A stretch of DNA of 64,000 nucleotides. Origin: Micrococcus sp023147585 (GTDB lineage: Bacteria > Actinomycetota > Actinomycetes > Actinomycetales > Micrococcaceae). The number at the start of each line of letters is the position of its first letter. Position 1 is the stretch's first letter. Shown here piece after piece: positions 53,646 to 61,738 of the stretch. The notes under the pieces are model-generated. The model saw only the letters and a program-made list of their open reading frames with translations, was not told the origin of the DNA and searched no databases. The stretch lies in NCBI RefSeq assembly GCF_044872765.1, contig NZ_CP085253.1, positions 1,612,001-1,676,000 on the forward strand. The letters run 5' to 3'. The translations under genes and the position numbers were made by a program.

Positions 53646-53651
53646 GGACCG

Positions 53652-55361
53652 GTGCTCTCGTCCCGCCCCGCCCGCCGTCTCCGTCCGCTCGCCGCCGCCG
53701 CGCTCGTCGCGGCGATGGCACTGACCGGCTGCTCGAGCGGGTCCCCGGACGGCCCGGCCGCGTCCTCCGCGCCGTCGTCCGGCGCATCGTCGGCGCCGGC
53801 CTCCTCCGCTCCTGCCTCCTCGCCCTCGGCGGCAGAGGCCGGCGCGACCGCGACGGAGGGCTCCCCGGAGTGGCCCCGCACCCCCACCCTGGACCGCATG
53901 CCGTTCGCCGGCCTCGACGTGAGCACGATCTCGGACAACCACCGCGCCACCCACCTCGTGGTCCCGCAGCTCGCGGGTGCCGAGCCCCTGAACTCGCGCC
54001 TGCGCGATCAGGCGCAGCGGCGCGCCGAGCAGTTCTGGTCCGACTCGGAGGGCAGCGAGGTCTCCGTGGCGCCCCCCTCGCTCTCCGGCTCGTGGCAGGC
54101 GGTGGGCGTGTCCCGGGACATCGTGGGCGTGCTGACGTCGGTGACGGAGTTCGCGGGTGCGGGCCACTCCATCGAGGAGCGGACCACGTGGTTCGACGCC
54201 GCCGCCGGCACGGTGGTCGAGCCCCTGGACCTGGTGTCCTCGGACAGCCGCGGCCTCCTGGAGCAGCGCGTGCACGCGGCCGTGGACGCCCTCCCCGGCG
54301 CCGAGCGGGAGATGAGCCCCTCCAGCGCGGACACCGCGTGGGAGCAGCTCCGCGACGGGGACGTCCGCACGTGGTTCACGCCGGAGGGCGACCTTGCGAT
54401 CGGCTTCTCGGAGCACACGATCCTGGCCGGCAGCGCGGGCACGCCCGCGATCACGCTTCCGGCGTCCGACGTCGAGCCGTGGCTCTCCGACGCCGGGCGG
54501 GCGGTCCGCACGGCCGTGACCCGGCCCGACGTGGAGGCGTGGAACGCGGCGCATGCCCCCGTCACGGCCGGGCCGACGTCGTCCGCCCCGGCTCTGACAC
54601 CCCCCGTCACCCCCGCACCGGCGTCCAGCTCCGAGGCCGCGCCCCGTGCGACGCCCACGGCACCCTCCACCCCCAGCGCGACGAAGAAGTCCTCCTCCAC
54701 CCCCAGCGCGACGAAGAAGCCCTCCTCCGCCCCCAGCGCGACGAAGAAGCCCTCCTCCACCCCGGCCGCGGGCAGGGGCAGGACGGACTGCTCGGTCAAG
54801 CGCTGCATCGCCCTGACGTTCGACGACGGCCCCAAGCCCGCGACCGACGCCCGGCTGCTGGAGATCCTGGCCCGTCACGACGTCCGGGCGTCCTTCTTCA
54901 TGATCGGCTCCTCCGTCGATGCGTTCCCGGGCACCGCGAAGAAGATCAGCGCCGCGGGCCACGAGGTGGGCAACCACACGTACACGCACGCCCTCCTGAA
55001 GCCGCTGGGCCGGGCAGCCCTGGACGCCGAGCTCTCGAAGGCCAGCACGGCCATCGAGCACGCGACCGGGGTGCGGCCGGCGGTCATGCGTCCGCCCTAC
55101 GGCGCCTACAACGCCACGGTCACCACGGCGATCGAGGCCCACGGCATGCGCAAGGCCATGTGGACGGTCGACACGCTCGACTGGAAGCACCGCGACCCCG
55201 CCAAGACGCTCGCGATCGTGAAGAAGGAGGCCGCCCCCGGCGGGATCATCCTGATGCACGACATCCACGCCACGACCATCGAGGCCGTGGACCCCGTGGT
55301 GACCTGGCTCCAGTCCCAGGGCTACACCCTCGTGACCGTCTCCGACCTGCAGGACGGCTGA
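53652..55361 (+). CDS. Polysaccharide deacetylase lipoprotein (NodB domain)
   Basis: A 569-residue exported protein. It has a signal sequence with lipobox (ALTGC, Cys27), a Ser/Pro/Ala linker, an RsiV/DUF3298-like domain (about 85-295), a Pro/Ser/Lys linker with three 10-residue repeats (PSATKKSSST type, 54671-54760) and a NodB domain (about 380-569). The NodB motifs are LTFDDGPKP, HEVGNHTYTH, RPPYGAYN and ILMHDIHA, covering the metal and catalytic residues. It should deacetylate cell-wall peptidoglycan or a related glycan from the outer face of the membrane. Its place between two ArsC genes has no obvious functional link. Confidence 0.9.
   Translation: MLSSRPARRLRPLAAAALVAAMALTGCSSGSPDGPAASSAPSSGASSAPASSAPASSPSAAEAGATATEGSPEWPRTPTLDRMPFAGLDVSTISDNHRATHLVVPQLAGAEPLNSRLRDQAQRRAEQFWSDSEGSEVSVAPPSLSGSWQAVGVSRDIVGVLTSVTEFAGAGHSIEERTTWFDAAAGTVVEPLDLVSSDSRGLLEQRVHAAVDALPGAEREMSPSSADTAWEQLRDGDVRTWFTPEGDLAIGFSEHTILAGSAGTPAITLPASDVEPWLSDAGRAVRTAVTRPDVEAWNAAHAPVTAGPTSSAPALTPPVTPAPASSSEAAPRATPTAPSTPSATKKSSSTPSATKKPSSAPSATKKPSSTPAAGRGRTDCSVKRCIALTFDDGPKPATDARLLEILARHDVRASFFMIGSSVDAFPGTAKKISAAGHEVGNHTYTHALLKPLGRAALDAELSKASTAIEHATGVRPAVMRPPYGAYNATVTTAIEAHGMRKAMWTVDTLDWKHRDPAKTLAIVKKEAAPGGIILMHDIHATTIEAVDPVVTWLQSQGYTLVTVSDLQDG
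54671..54760 (+). repeat. Three 30-bp tandem repeats in the deacetylase linker
   Basis: Units begin at 54671, 54701 and 54731 and share the core CCCCAGCGCGACGAAGAAG with one or two changes per unit. Each codes for (T/A)PSATKK(S/P)SS. The copy number could vary by slippage and would change linker length without a frameshift. Confidence 0.85.
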
Positions 55362-55439
55362 TGGCCCCGCAGGTCAGACGCGATACCCTGGCCGCGAACG
55401 CACCCTCTCCCCGCCCCCAGGACACGAGGAGGCCACCCC

Positions 55440-56123
55440 ATGCGGATCGCTGATCCCGGCCCTGCCGCCCCCGACCCCGGACGCGGCGCCCCCAGCGGCC
55501 CGGATGCCGTCGACCCGCTCACCGCGGGCCTCGGCGAGCTGCGCCGCCGCTATGCGGAGGCGCTCGGCGCCGAGACGGTGGAGCGCCACGTGCAGGACGC
55601 CCTGGCCGACCTGGCGCGTGCCGGCACCACGGGGCCGCACCTGGAGAAGATGGCCGTGCGCTTCGCGGCCTCCCGGCTGGACGCCCTGGCCGAGGCGGAG
55701 GGGCTCGTGGACCCACAGGCCCCGCGCGTGCTCTTCGTGTGCGTGCAGAACGCCGGCCGCTCCCAGCTGGCCGCCGCCCTGCTGGCCGAGCACGCCGGCG
55801 ACGCCGTTCGGGTGCTCTCCGCGGGGTCCCGCCCCGCCGCGCACGTCCACGGCACCGTGGCCCCGCTGCTGGCCGAGCACGGCGCGGACCCGGAGGAGAC
55901 GTTCCCCAAGCCCGTCACCGAGGAGATCCTCCGGACGGCCGACTACGTCATCACCATGGGCTGCGGCGACGAGTGCGAGGTCCACCCGCACACCGTGCAC
56001 CGGGACTGGCCGGTGGGCGACCCCGCCGAGGCCGACTGGGACCGCCTCCAGGAGATCGTGGCGGACATCGAGCGGCGCGTGGCCGAGCTCTGGGCCGAGA
56101 TCCAGGCGACCCTGCCGCGCTGA
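55440..56123 (+). CDS. arsC: Arsenate reductase with N-terminal helical domain (arsenate-mycothiol type)
   Basis: A 227-residue protein. Residues 25-90 form a three-helix region (DPLTAGLGELRRRYAEALG, LEKMAVRFAASRLDALAEAEG) found before the catalytic domain in several actinobacterial arsenate-mycothiol transferases. The LMW-phosphatase domain (about 96-227) has CVQNAGRS (Cys101), TFPKPV and ITMGCGDECEVHP. It should join arsenate to mycothiol for reduction by mycoredoxin. AGGAGG lies 6 nt before the ATG. It is the third ArsC-fold domain in this region. Confidence 0.9.
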   Translation: MRIADPGPAAPDPGRGAPSGPDAVDPLTAGLGELRRRYAEALGAETVERHVQDALADLARAGTTGPHLEKMAVRFAASRLDALAEAEGLVDPQAPRVLFVCVQNAGRSQLAAALLAEHAGDAVRVLSAGSRPAAHVHGTVAPLLAEHGADPEETFPKPVTEEILRTADYVITMGCGDECEVHPHTVHRDWPVGDPAEADWDRLQEIVADIERRVAELWAEIQATLPR

Positions 56124-56153
56124 ACCGCCGGCTCCCGCGTCCGCCGCGCGGCC

Positions 56154-56702
56154 TCAGGCCCGGCGGCCGAGGCGGGCGAGCAGGCGCTCCTGGCGCGGGG
56201 CGCCGTCGGCCACGGGGATCGCGGCCCCGAGGATCCCCGGGGTGTAGGCCCGCTCGCCGAAGCTCTCGAGGGCGGCCTCCACGTGGTCCATCTCCGCGTC
56301 CGTGAACTGCTCGTCCACGCCCTGCGAGCGGGCGAGGTCCCAGCGATGCACGATCAGGTCGAACACGTGGAAGTGCAGCAGCGCCTCGCCCACGGTCATG
56401 GCGCCCACCGCGGTGTCCATGGCCCGCTGCGTGAACTCCGGATCGCCCGCGAGGGCGGACATGGCGGCCTCGTGCTTGATCCACTGGAGGTGCCTCGGGG
56501 AGCGCGAGCCGTCGAACACGGGGACCTCGCGCCCCTGACGGGCGGCGAAGTCGCGCTCCGCGGTGACGACGTGGTCCAGGAGGTCCGCGGCAGTCCAGCC
56601 GTCGCAGGGGGTGGGCGCGTCCCAGTCGGCCACGGCCTGCACGAGGGCGGTGAACGGGGCGGCGGCGGCGTCCCAGCGGGCTTCGGTCTCGGTGGTGGCC
56701 AT
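56154..56702 (-). CDS. DinB/TIGR03086-like metal-binding protein
   Basis: A 182-residue four-helix protein of the mycothiol-dependent/DinB-like group (TIGR03086 type). PTPCDGWTAADLLDHVVTAERDFA supplies the first metal His, and LLHFHVFDLIVHRWDLARSQG supplies His residues of the late HxxDxxxHxWD motif. Members often bind zinc and may use mycothiol as a cofactor for thiol transfer or isomerisation. The start is set by GGAG 5 nt before the ATG. It is monocistronic and its specific reaction is unknown. Confidence 0.83.
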   Translation of the reverse strand: MATTETEARWDAAAAPFTALVQAVADWDAPTPCDGWTAADLLDHVVTAERDFAARQGREVPVFDGSRSPRHLQWIKHEAAMSALAGDPEFTQRAMDTAVGAMTVGEALLHFHVFDLIVHRWDLARSQGVDEQFTDAEMDHVEAALESFGERAYTPGILGAAIPVADGAPRQERLLARLGRRA

Positions 56703-56830
56703 GGGGTCTCCTGAGGGTCGGTGCGACGCGGACGGCGTGTCCGCGCCGGGAACATGATCCCCCATTCCGGCGCGCGCCGCGCAGCGCCGCCACCGTGGAG
56801 GGGGCAAGCGCCTGGGCTGAGGGGCCGCCC

Positions 56831-57439
56831 TCAGGGCAGCAGGGCCTCGATGACGGTCTCGATGCTCGTGAGCACCGTCTCGCGGTCCACCTCGTCCGGG
56901 CGGAGGTGGCGTTCCACCGCGACGGTGTGGACGAGCATCAGCAGGAGCGCGGCCATCCGCGTCAGCTCCGCGTGGTCCGCGCTCGCGAACCGCTCGTGGT
57001 TCTCGAGCAGCTCCACGAGGAAGGCGCGCCGGCGCTCGCTGAAGGCCGCGTACTCGGCGCCCACCACGTCGTCGCGCAGGGCCACGGCCTGGAACTCGTG
57101 GACCAGCACCGGCCACTGGCCCGAGGCGTTCAGGACCGTGGACCCCAGGGCCTCGGCGAGCCGGCGCGTCAGCTCCTCCCGGCCCACCCCCTCCTCGACC
57201 AGCGCCGCCGCCACGCCGCGCATCGCCTCCGTGGTGATCCGCTCGAACTCGGTGGCGCACACCTCCGCGAACAGCTGCGGCTTGCCGCCGAAGCCCGAGT
57301 ACACCGCGCCCTTGGTGTAGCCGGCGTCGGCCGCGATCCGGGCGAGCGACGCCTTCACGTACCCCTCGTGCTCGAACGCCCGGGCGGCGTGGTGCAGGAG
57401 GTCGGCGCGCACGTCGGCGCTGCGGGGTCGAACGGCCAT
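56831..57439 (-). CDS. TetR-family regulator of the YhgE-ATPase operon
   Basis: A 202-residue regulator with the HTH ADLLHHAARAFEHEGYVKASLARIAADAGYTKGAVYSGFGGKPQLF (about 10-55). An AAAGGG lies 6 nt before the ATG. It is divergent from the ATPase/YhgE operon, and the short gap holds two near-identical 15-bp dyads (57451 and 57483), so it very likely represses both its own gene and the operon. Confidence 0.92.
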   Translation of the reverse strand: MAVRPRSADVRADLLHHAARAFEHEGYVKASLARIAADAGYTKGAVYSGFGGKPQLFAEVCATEFERITTEAMRGVAAALVEEGVGREELTRRLAEALGSTVLNASGQWPVLVHEFQAVALRDDVVGAEYAAFSERRRAFLVELLENHERFASADHAELTRMAALLLMLVHTVAVERHLRPDEVDRETVLTSIETVIEALLP

Positions 57440-57450
57440 GTTGCCCTTTC

Positions 57451-57465
57451 GGTACCGATGGTATT
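57451..57465. promoter_or_regulatory. TetR operator 1
   Basis: GGTACCGATGGTATT, a near-perfect dyad and a two-base variant of operator 2, begins 12 bp before the TetR ATG (57439). Confidence 0.7.
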
Positions 57466-57474
57466 GAATACTGC

Positions 57475-58248
57475 ATGAATCCAGTACCGATGGTACTGAT
57501 GCCCGCGCAGCACGGCAAAGCACCCTCGAAGGAGCCCGCCCTGATCCCCGCGACCCCCACCCCCCTCGACCCGCCGGCACGGCGGGTCGCCGCCCGCGCC
57601 GCCCAGCACCACCTCGTGGCCCGCGGCCTGACCCTGCGCACCCGGAACGGGACCGTCTTCGCGCCCGTGGACCTGGACCTCCCCGCCCACACGCCGCTCG
57701 CCGTCCTGGGCACCCAGGGCTCGGGCCGCTCGGCCCTGCTCCTCGCCCTCACGGGCCGGCTCCAGGGCGTGGACGGGGAGCTGACCCTGGGCCGCATCGA
57801 CGGCGTCCGCCACGCGCACCGCCTGCGCGAGGCCACGGCCGTGGCCCACGTCAGCGACCTCGTCGAGCTCGAGTCCACCCTCACCGTCCGCGAGTCGCTC
57901 GAGGAGCGGATCCTCACGGACGGCATCCGCCGCCGGGACGGCCGCGCGCGGTTCGCCCGGCTCAGCGAGGCCGTCGGCTTCGAGGCCGACCCCGGCACCC
58001 CCGTCGGGCACCTCCCGGCACCGGAGCGCACGGTCCTCACCGCGCTGCTCGCGTGCCTGCGCCCCGCCCGGCTCGTGGCCTACGACGACGTCGACGCCAC
58101 GCTCACGGACGCGCAGCTCGCCCGCGTCTACACCGCCCTCGAGACCCTCGGGGACTTCGGACACCCCTTCGCCGTCAGCGCCCTCACCTCCTCCGCGGTC
58201 CCCCGCGGCGCCGTGGTGCTCCCCCTGACCCCCTCCCTGGAGGACTGA
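57475..58248 (+). CDS. ABC-like ATP-binding protein with altered Walker A, partner of YhgE
   Basis: A 257-residue ATPase. Walker A reads GTQGSGRS, with Arg85 where Lys is normal; Walker B is LVAYDDVDATL; the signature region (VGHLPAPERTVLTALLA) lacks LSGGQ. It may bind nucleotide weakly or serve as a scaffold. The start is uncertain: ATG 57475 lies before operator 2 and would be leaderless from a TATTGAAT-like -10; ATG 57499 follows the operator; GAAGGAG (57531-57537) stands at ideal distance before an in-frame CTG at 57541. It ends directly at the YhgE start. Confidence 0.75.
   Translation: MNPVPMVLMPAQHGKAPSKEPALIPATPTPLDPPARRVAARAAQHHLVARGLTLRTRNGTVFAPVDLDLPAHTPLAVLGTQGSGRSALLLALTGRLQGVDGELTLGRIDGVRHAHRLREATAVAHVSDLVELESTLTVRESLEERILTDGIRRRDGRARFARLSEAVGFEADPGTPVGHLPAPERTVLTALLACLRPARLVAYDDVDATLTDAQLARVYTALETLGDFGHPFAVSALTSSAVPRGAVVLPLTPSLED
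57483..57497. promoter_or_regulatory. TetR operator 2
   Basis: AGTACCGATGGTACT, a perfect dyad (AGTACC-GAT-GGTACT), starts 32 bp after operator 1. It lies inside the reading frame if ATG 57475 is used. Confidence 0.75.
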
Positions 58249-61005
58249 ATGCTGTTCCGCTATGAGCTGCGCCGGTTCCGCGCCGGGCTGCCCCTGCTCG
58301 CCCTGATCTTCGTGCTCCTGGTGCCCGCGATCTACGGTGCCCTCTACCTCTCCGCCAACTGGGACCCCTACGGCCGGATGGACCGCCTCCCCGTGGCGAT
58401 CGTGAACGAGGACCAGCCCGTGGAGTACGACGGCCGCACCCTCACCACGGGCGCCGACGTCACCCGCGAGCTCGTGGAGGACCGCGCGTTCGACTGGCAC
58501 GAGACCACGCGCGCAGAGGCCGAGGAGGGCCTGCGGGAGGGCCGCTACTACCTCGTGCTCGAGATCCCGGAGGACCTCAGCGCCGACCTCGTGAGCCCCA
58601 GCGACGACGTCGGATCGCCGGAGCAGGCGCAGATCACCCTGCGCCGGGACGACTCCAACGGCTTCGTGATCGGGTCCGTGACCGCCTCGAGCCAGTCCAA
58701 GATCGAGAACTCGGTAAACCAGGCCGCCGTCGAGGCCTACTTCAAGGCCGTCTTCTCCAACATCGCCACCCTGCGCGACGGGATGGTGCAGGCCGCCGAC
58801 GGAGCCGCCCAGCTGGCGGACGGCGCCCAGCAGGCCCGCGACGGGGCCACGTCCATCGACGACGGGCTCGCCCAGGCCACGGACGGCTCGGGCCGGCTCA
58901 TGGAGGGCGTCGCCCAGGCCAAGGAGGGCTCGGCCCAGCTCGCCGACGGCGCCCGGAGCGCGAAGGACGGCGCCGACCGCGTCGCCAGCGGGGCCGCCTC
59001 CGCCGAGGAGGGCTCCGCGCGGCTCGCCGAGGGCGTGGCCCAGACCAAGGACGGCTCGGCCGCCCTCGCCGACGGCGCCGGCCAGCTCAACGCCAACGTT
59101 CCCGCCCTGCGCGAGGGCGCCCAGAGCCTGGCCGGCGGGCTGGCGCAGCTCGACGACGGCTCGAGCCGGCTCGTGGACGGCCTCGCCTCCGCCCGCGAGG
59201 GCTCCGCGGCGCTCGCGGACGGCGCGGACCAGCTGAACGCCAACGTGCCCACCCTCCGGGAGGGCGCGCAGAGTCTGGCCGGCGGGCTCGACGAGCTGGG
59301 CGCCGGCTCGGCCGAGCTCACGGACGGCGCGCGGCAGGTGGCCGGGGGCACCCAGGAGCTCTACGACACCGTGGCGCCCCGCCTCGACACCGTGATCGAG
59401 AACCAGGACGCGGTGGCGGCCGACGTGGCCGCCGTGAACCAGGACGTGCAAGGGCTGAACGAGATCGCCGGGGCCGCGGAGACCCGCGTCTCGGGCGCCG
59501 TCGGCACGGCCCAGGAGCAGCTGGCCGCCCTCGCCGAGGAGAACCCGGAGATCGCCGACCAGCCCGGCTACACCGCGCTGGCCGAGACCCTGGCCGCGGC
59601 CGCCGAGCGCTCCGCGCGCATCGAGGCCCGGTCCGCCGAGATCGCCGAGACCTCGGCGGCGGCGAACGATCGGGTGCAGTCCGCCGTGCAGGAGGACGTG
59701 GCCGGCGACGCGAAGGACAAGATCACCCGGCTCAACGACGGCGCCCACGCCGTCGCCGACGGTGCCGGCTCCCTGCAGGAGGGGATCGGGCAGGCCGGCG
59801 AGGGCGCGAACACCCTCGCCGACGGCGTCGGGAGGTTCTCCGACGGGCTCACCCAGCTCTCCGACGGCGCCACCGCCCTCGACGGCGGCATCGGACAGCT
59901 GCAGGACGGCGCGGGCACGCTCAGCGACGGACTCGGCACGGCCCATGATGGCGCGAACAGCCTCGCCGACGGCGTCGGGAAGTTCTCCGACGGGCTCACC
60001 CAGCTCTCCGACGGCGCCACCGCGCTCGACGACGGGCTCGGCCAGGCGCAGGACGGCGCCACCGCGCTGCACGACGGCCTGGCGCAGCTGAGCCCGGGTG
60101 CCGCGAGTCTCGCGGACGGCGTCGGCCAGCTGGCCGACGGGGCCGGCAGCCTCGACGACGGACTGGGCCAGCTCGGAACCGGAGCCAGCGACCTGGACGC
60201 CGGCCTGGGCCAGCTCAAGGACGGCTCGAGCCAGCTGCGGGACGGCCTAGGATCCCTCGACGACGGCGCGCACACGCTCGCCACGGAGCTCCAGGACGGC
60301 GCCGACCGGGTCCCGGCGCTCTCCGAGGACGAGGGCGAGGACGCCGCCCTGGTCATGTCCCGCCCCGTGGACGTGACGATGGACGTGCAGAACCCGGCCG
60401 ACGTCTACGGCCGCGGCATGGCGCCGATGTTCTTCTCGATCGCCCTCTGGGTCTTCGGCATCGCGGCCTTCAACATCATGCGCCCCATCAGCGGACGCAT
60501 GCTCGCGGGCCGCCGCAATCCCCTCGCCCTCGCCCTCTCGGCCTGGCTGCCGGTGGGGCTGGTGGCCACCGCGGGCGGGATGATCATGCTGCTGGCGACT
60601 CTGCCGATGGGCATGGCCCCGGTGCATCCGTGGCGGCTGGTCCTGCTGGTCACGGTGGTGGCGGTGGTGTTCTCGCTGTTCGCCCACCTCGTGCAGACCG
60701 CCCTCGGCACGCCCGGTTCCGCGGTCCTGCTGGTCCTGCTGATCCTGCAGCTGGCCTCCACGGGCGGCACGTACCCGGCCCAGGTGCTGCCCGGGTTCTT
60801 CCGCTGGCTGCACCCGTTCATGCCGATGAGCTACTCGATCGAGGCGTTCCGGCACGCGATCTCCGGCGGCCTGGACTCCCACTACTGGGGCCCGATGGCC
60901 GTGCTCCTGGCCCTCGGCGCGGTGCTGGTCGTGCTGGACGTGCTCGCGATCCGGAGACGCCAGCGGTTCCGCATGAAGGACCTGCACCCCGCGCTCGAGA
61001 AGTGA
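58249..61005 (+). CDS. YhgE/Pip-family membrane protein with long DG-heptad stalk
   Basis: A 918-residue protein. Helix one (about 13-33) is followed by the YhgE start domain (LPVAIVNEDQPVEYDGRTLTTG). Residues 175-690 are a stalk of heptad-like repeats of the type LADGAxxLxDG, interrupted by a helical segment near 385-490, and five or six C-terminal helices (about 715-910) resemble an ABC-2 permease. The family is known as phage-infection protein or YhgE and is tied to export or type VII secretion in Gram-positives. Its start is adjacent to the ATPase stop (TGAATG). Confidence 0.88.
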   Translation: MLFRYELRRFRAGLPLLALIFVLLVPAIYGALYLSANWDPYGRMDRLPVAIVNEDQPVEYDGRTLTTGADVTRELVEDRAFDWHETTRAEAEEGLREGRYYLVLEIPEDLSADLVSPSDDVGSPEQAQITLRRDDSNGFVIGSVTASSQSKIENSVNQAAVEAYFKAVFSNIATLRDGMVQAADGAAQLADGAQQARDGATSIDDGLAQATDGSGRLMEGVAQAKEGSAQLADGARSAKDGADRVASGAASAEEGSARLAEGVAQTKDGSAALADGAGQLNANVPALREGAQSLAGGLAQLDDGSSRLVDGLASAREGSAALADGADQLNANVPTLREGAQSLAGGLDELGAGSAELTDGARQVAGGTQELYDTVAPRLDTVIENQDAVAADVAAVNQDVQGLNEIAGAAETRVSGAVGTAQEQLAALAEENPEIADQPGYTALAETLAAAAERSARIEARSAEIAETSAAANDRVQSAVQEDVAGDAKDKITRLNDGAHAVADGAGSLQEGIGQAGEGANTLADGVGRFSDGLTQLSDGATALDGGIGQLQDGAGTLSDGLGTAHDGANSLADGVGKFSDGLTQLSDGATALDDGLGQAQDGATALHDGLAQLSPGAASLADGVGQLADGAGSLDDGLGQLGTGASDLDAGLGQLKDGSSQLRDGLGSLDDGAHTLATELQDGADRVPALSEDEGEDAALVMSRPVDVTMDVQNPADVYGRGMAPMFFSIALWVFGIAAFNIMRPISGRMLAGRRNPLALALSAWLPVGLVATAGGMIMLLATLPMGMAPVHPWRLVLLVTVVAVVFSLFAHLVQTALGTPGSAVLLVLLILQLASTGGTYPAQVLPGFFRWLHPFMPMSYSIEAFRHAISGGLDSHYWGPMAVLLALGAVLVVLDVLAIRRRQRFRMKDLHPALEK
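59803..60033 (+). repeat. Direct repeats of 84 bp in the YhgE stalk
   Basis: Copies at 59803-59886 and 59950-60033 differ at a handful of bases and are offset by 147 bp (49 codons). They encode ANTLADGVGRFSDGLTQLSD-type sequence. They could recombine to shorten or lengthen the stalk in frame. Confidence 0.75.
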
Positions 61006-61010
61006 GAGGC

Positions 61011-61034
61011 GCGCGCCCGGGACCCCGGGCGCGC
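61011..61034. terminator. Terminator palindrome after YhgE
   Basis: GCGCGCCCGGG and its complement, 11 bp each, with a 2-nt centre lie between the YhgE stop and the converging GNAT gene. Confidence 0.5.
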
Positions 61035-61101
61035 GTCCCGGCGCGGGCGACGGGGACGGGACGTCGTGGGTCGACGTCGGGGAGGCGGCGTCGGGAGCGG
61101 G

Positions 61102-61686
61102 TCAGAGCGCGATGAGCCGGGTGAAGTCCGTCTCGGCGTGGCCGGCCACGCGGAAGGTGCGCTCCCCCACGATCCGGAAGCCGATCCGTTCGTAGAACGC
61201 GTTGGCCCGGTGGTTGTGCACGTTCGTGCCGAGCCAGCCGTAGGCCAGGCCGCGGGCCCGCATCGCGTCCAGCCCGGCGGCCATGAGGGCGCCCGCCGCG
61301 CCCGTGCCGCGTGCCTCCGCGAGCACGTACAGCTTGGAGAGGCAGCCGACGGGCGCGTCCCCGACGACGGCGGCCACGGCCGGCTCGGCGGCCGGGGCGA
61401 GCTCCGTCATCACGTAGCCCACGACGCGGCCGGCCGTGTCCTCGGCCACGGCCACTGCGTGGTCGGCCGAGGCGATCCAGCCACCGATCACGTCCGCGTT
61501 CAGCTGCGCGGCGATGTGCTCGTCCATCGCCTCCCGCGTGGTGGTCGGCGGGCACGCGTCCGGGAACGTCGCGGCGGCCACGCGCGCGACGGCCGCGGCG
61601 TCGCCGGGGACGGCCGGGCGGACGGTCACGGGAGCGGGGGACGCGCGGACGGTCGGCTCGGGCGTCGGATCGGGGTCGGCGGTCAT
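61102..61686 (-). CDS. GNAT acetyltransferase
   Basis: A 194-residue acetyltransferase. VRPAVPGDAAAVARVAAATF opens the domain; CLSKLYVLAEARGTGAAGALMAAGLDAMRARGLAYGWLGTNVHNHRANAFYERIGFRIVGERTFRVAG has the acetyl-CoA loop (ARGTGAA) and the NxRAxxFYxRxGF strand of small-molecule N-acetyltransferases. The substrate is unknown. The promoter TACCGT is 7 nt before the ATG. Confidence 0.87.
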   Translation of the reverse strand: MTADPDPTPEPTVRASPAPVTVRPAVPGDAAAVARVAAATFPDACPPTTTREAMDEHIAAQLNADVIGGWIASADHAVAVAEDTAGRVVGYVMTELAPAAEPAVAAVVGDAPVGCLSKLYVLAEARGTGAAGALMAAGLDAMRARGLAYGWLGTNVHNHRANAFYERIGFRIVGERTFRVAGHAETDFTRLIAL

Positions 61687-61693
61687 GCGGGGG

Positions 61694-61699
61694 ACGGTA
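61694..61699 (-). promoter_or_regulatory. -10 hexamer (TACCGT) of the GNAT gene
   Basis: TACCGT lies 7 nt before the ATG at 61686. Confidence 0.55.
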
Positions 61700-61738
61700 C
61701 CCGAGGCGCTGGGCTGAGGCCCTGGCGAGACGCCGGGC

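Noticed and set aside
54671..54760. CRISPR-like repeat array
   Set aside because: The units are contiguous, have no spacers, and encode a protein linker.
55522..56305. Overlapping plus-strand frames around the second arsenate reductase
   Set aside because: Only the frame from 55440 gives the helical domain and intact P-loop; the others are Arg/Pro-rich shadows.
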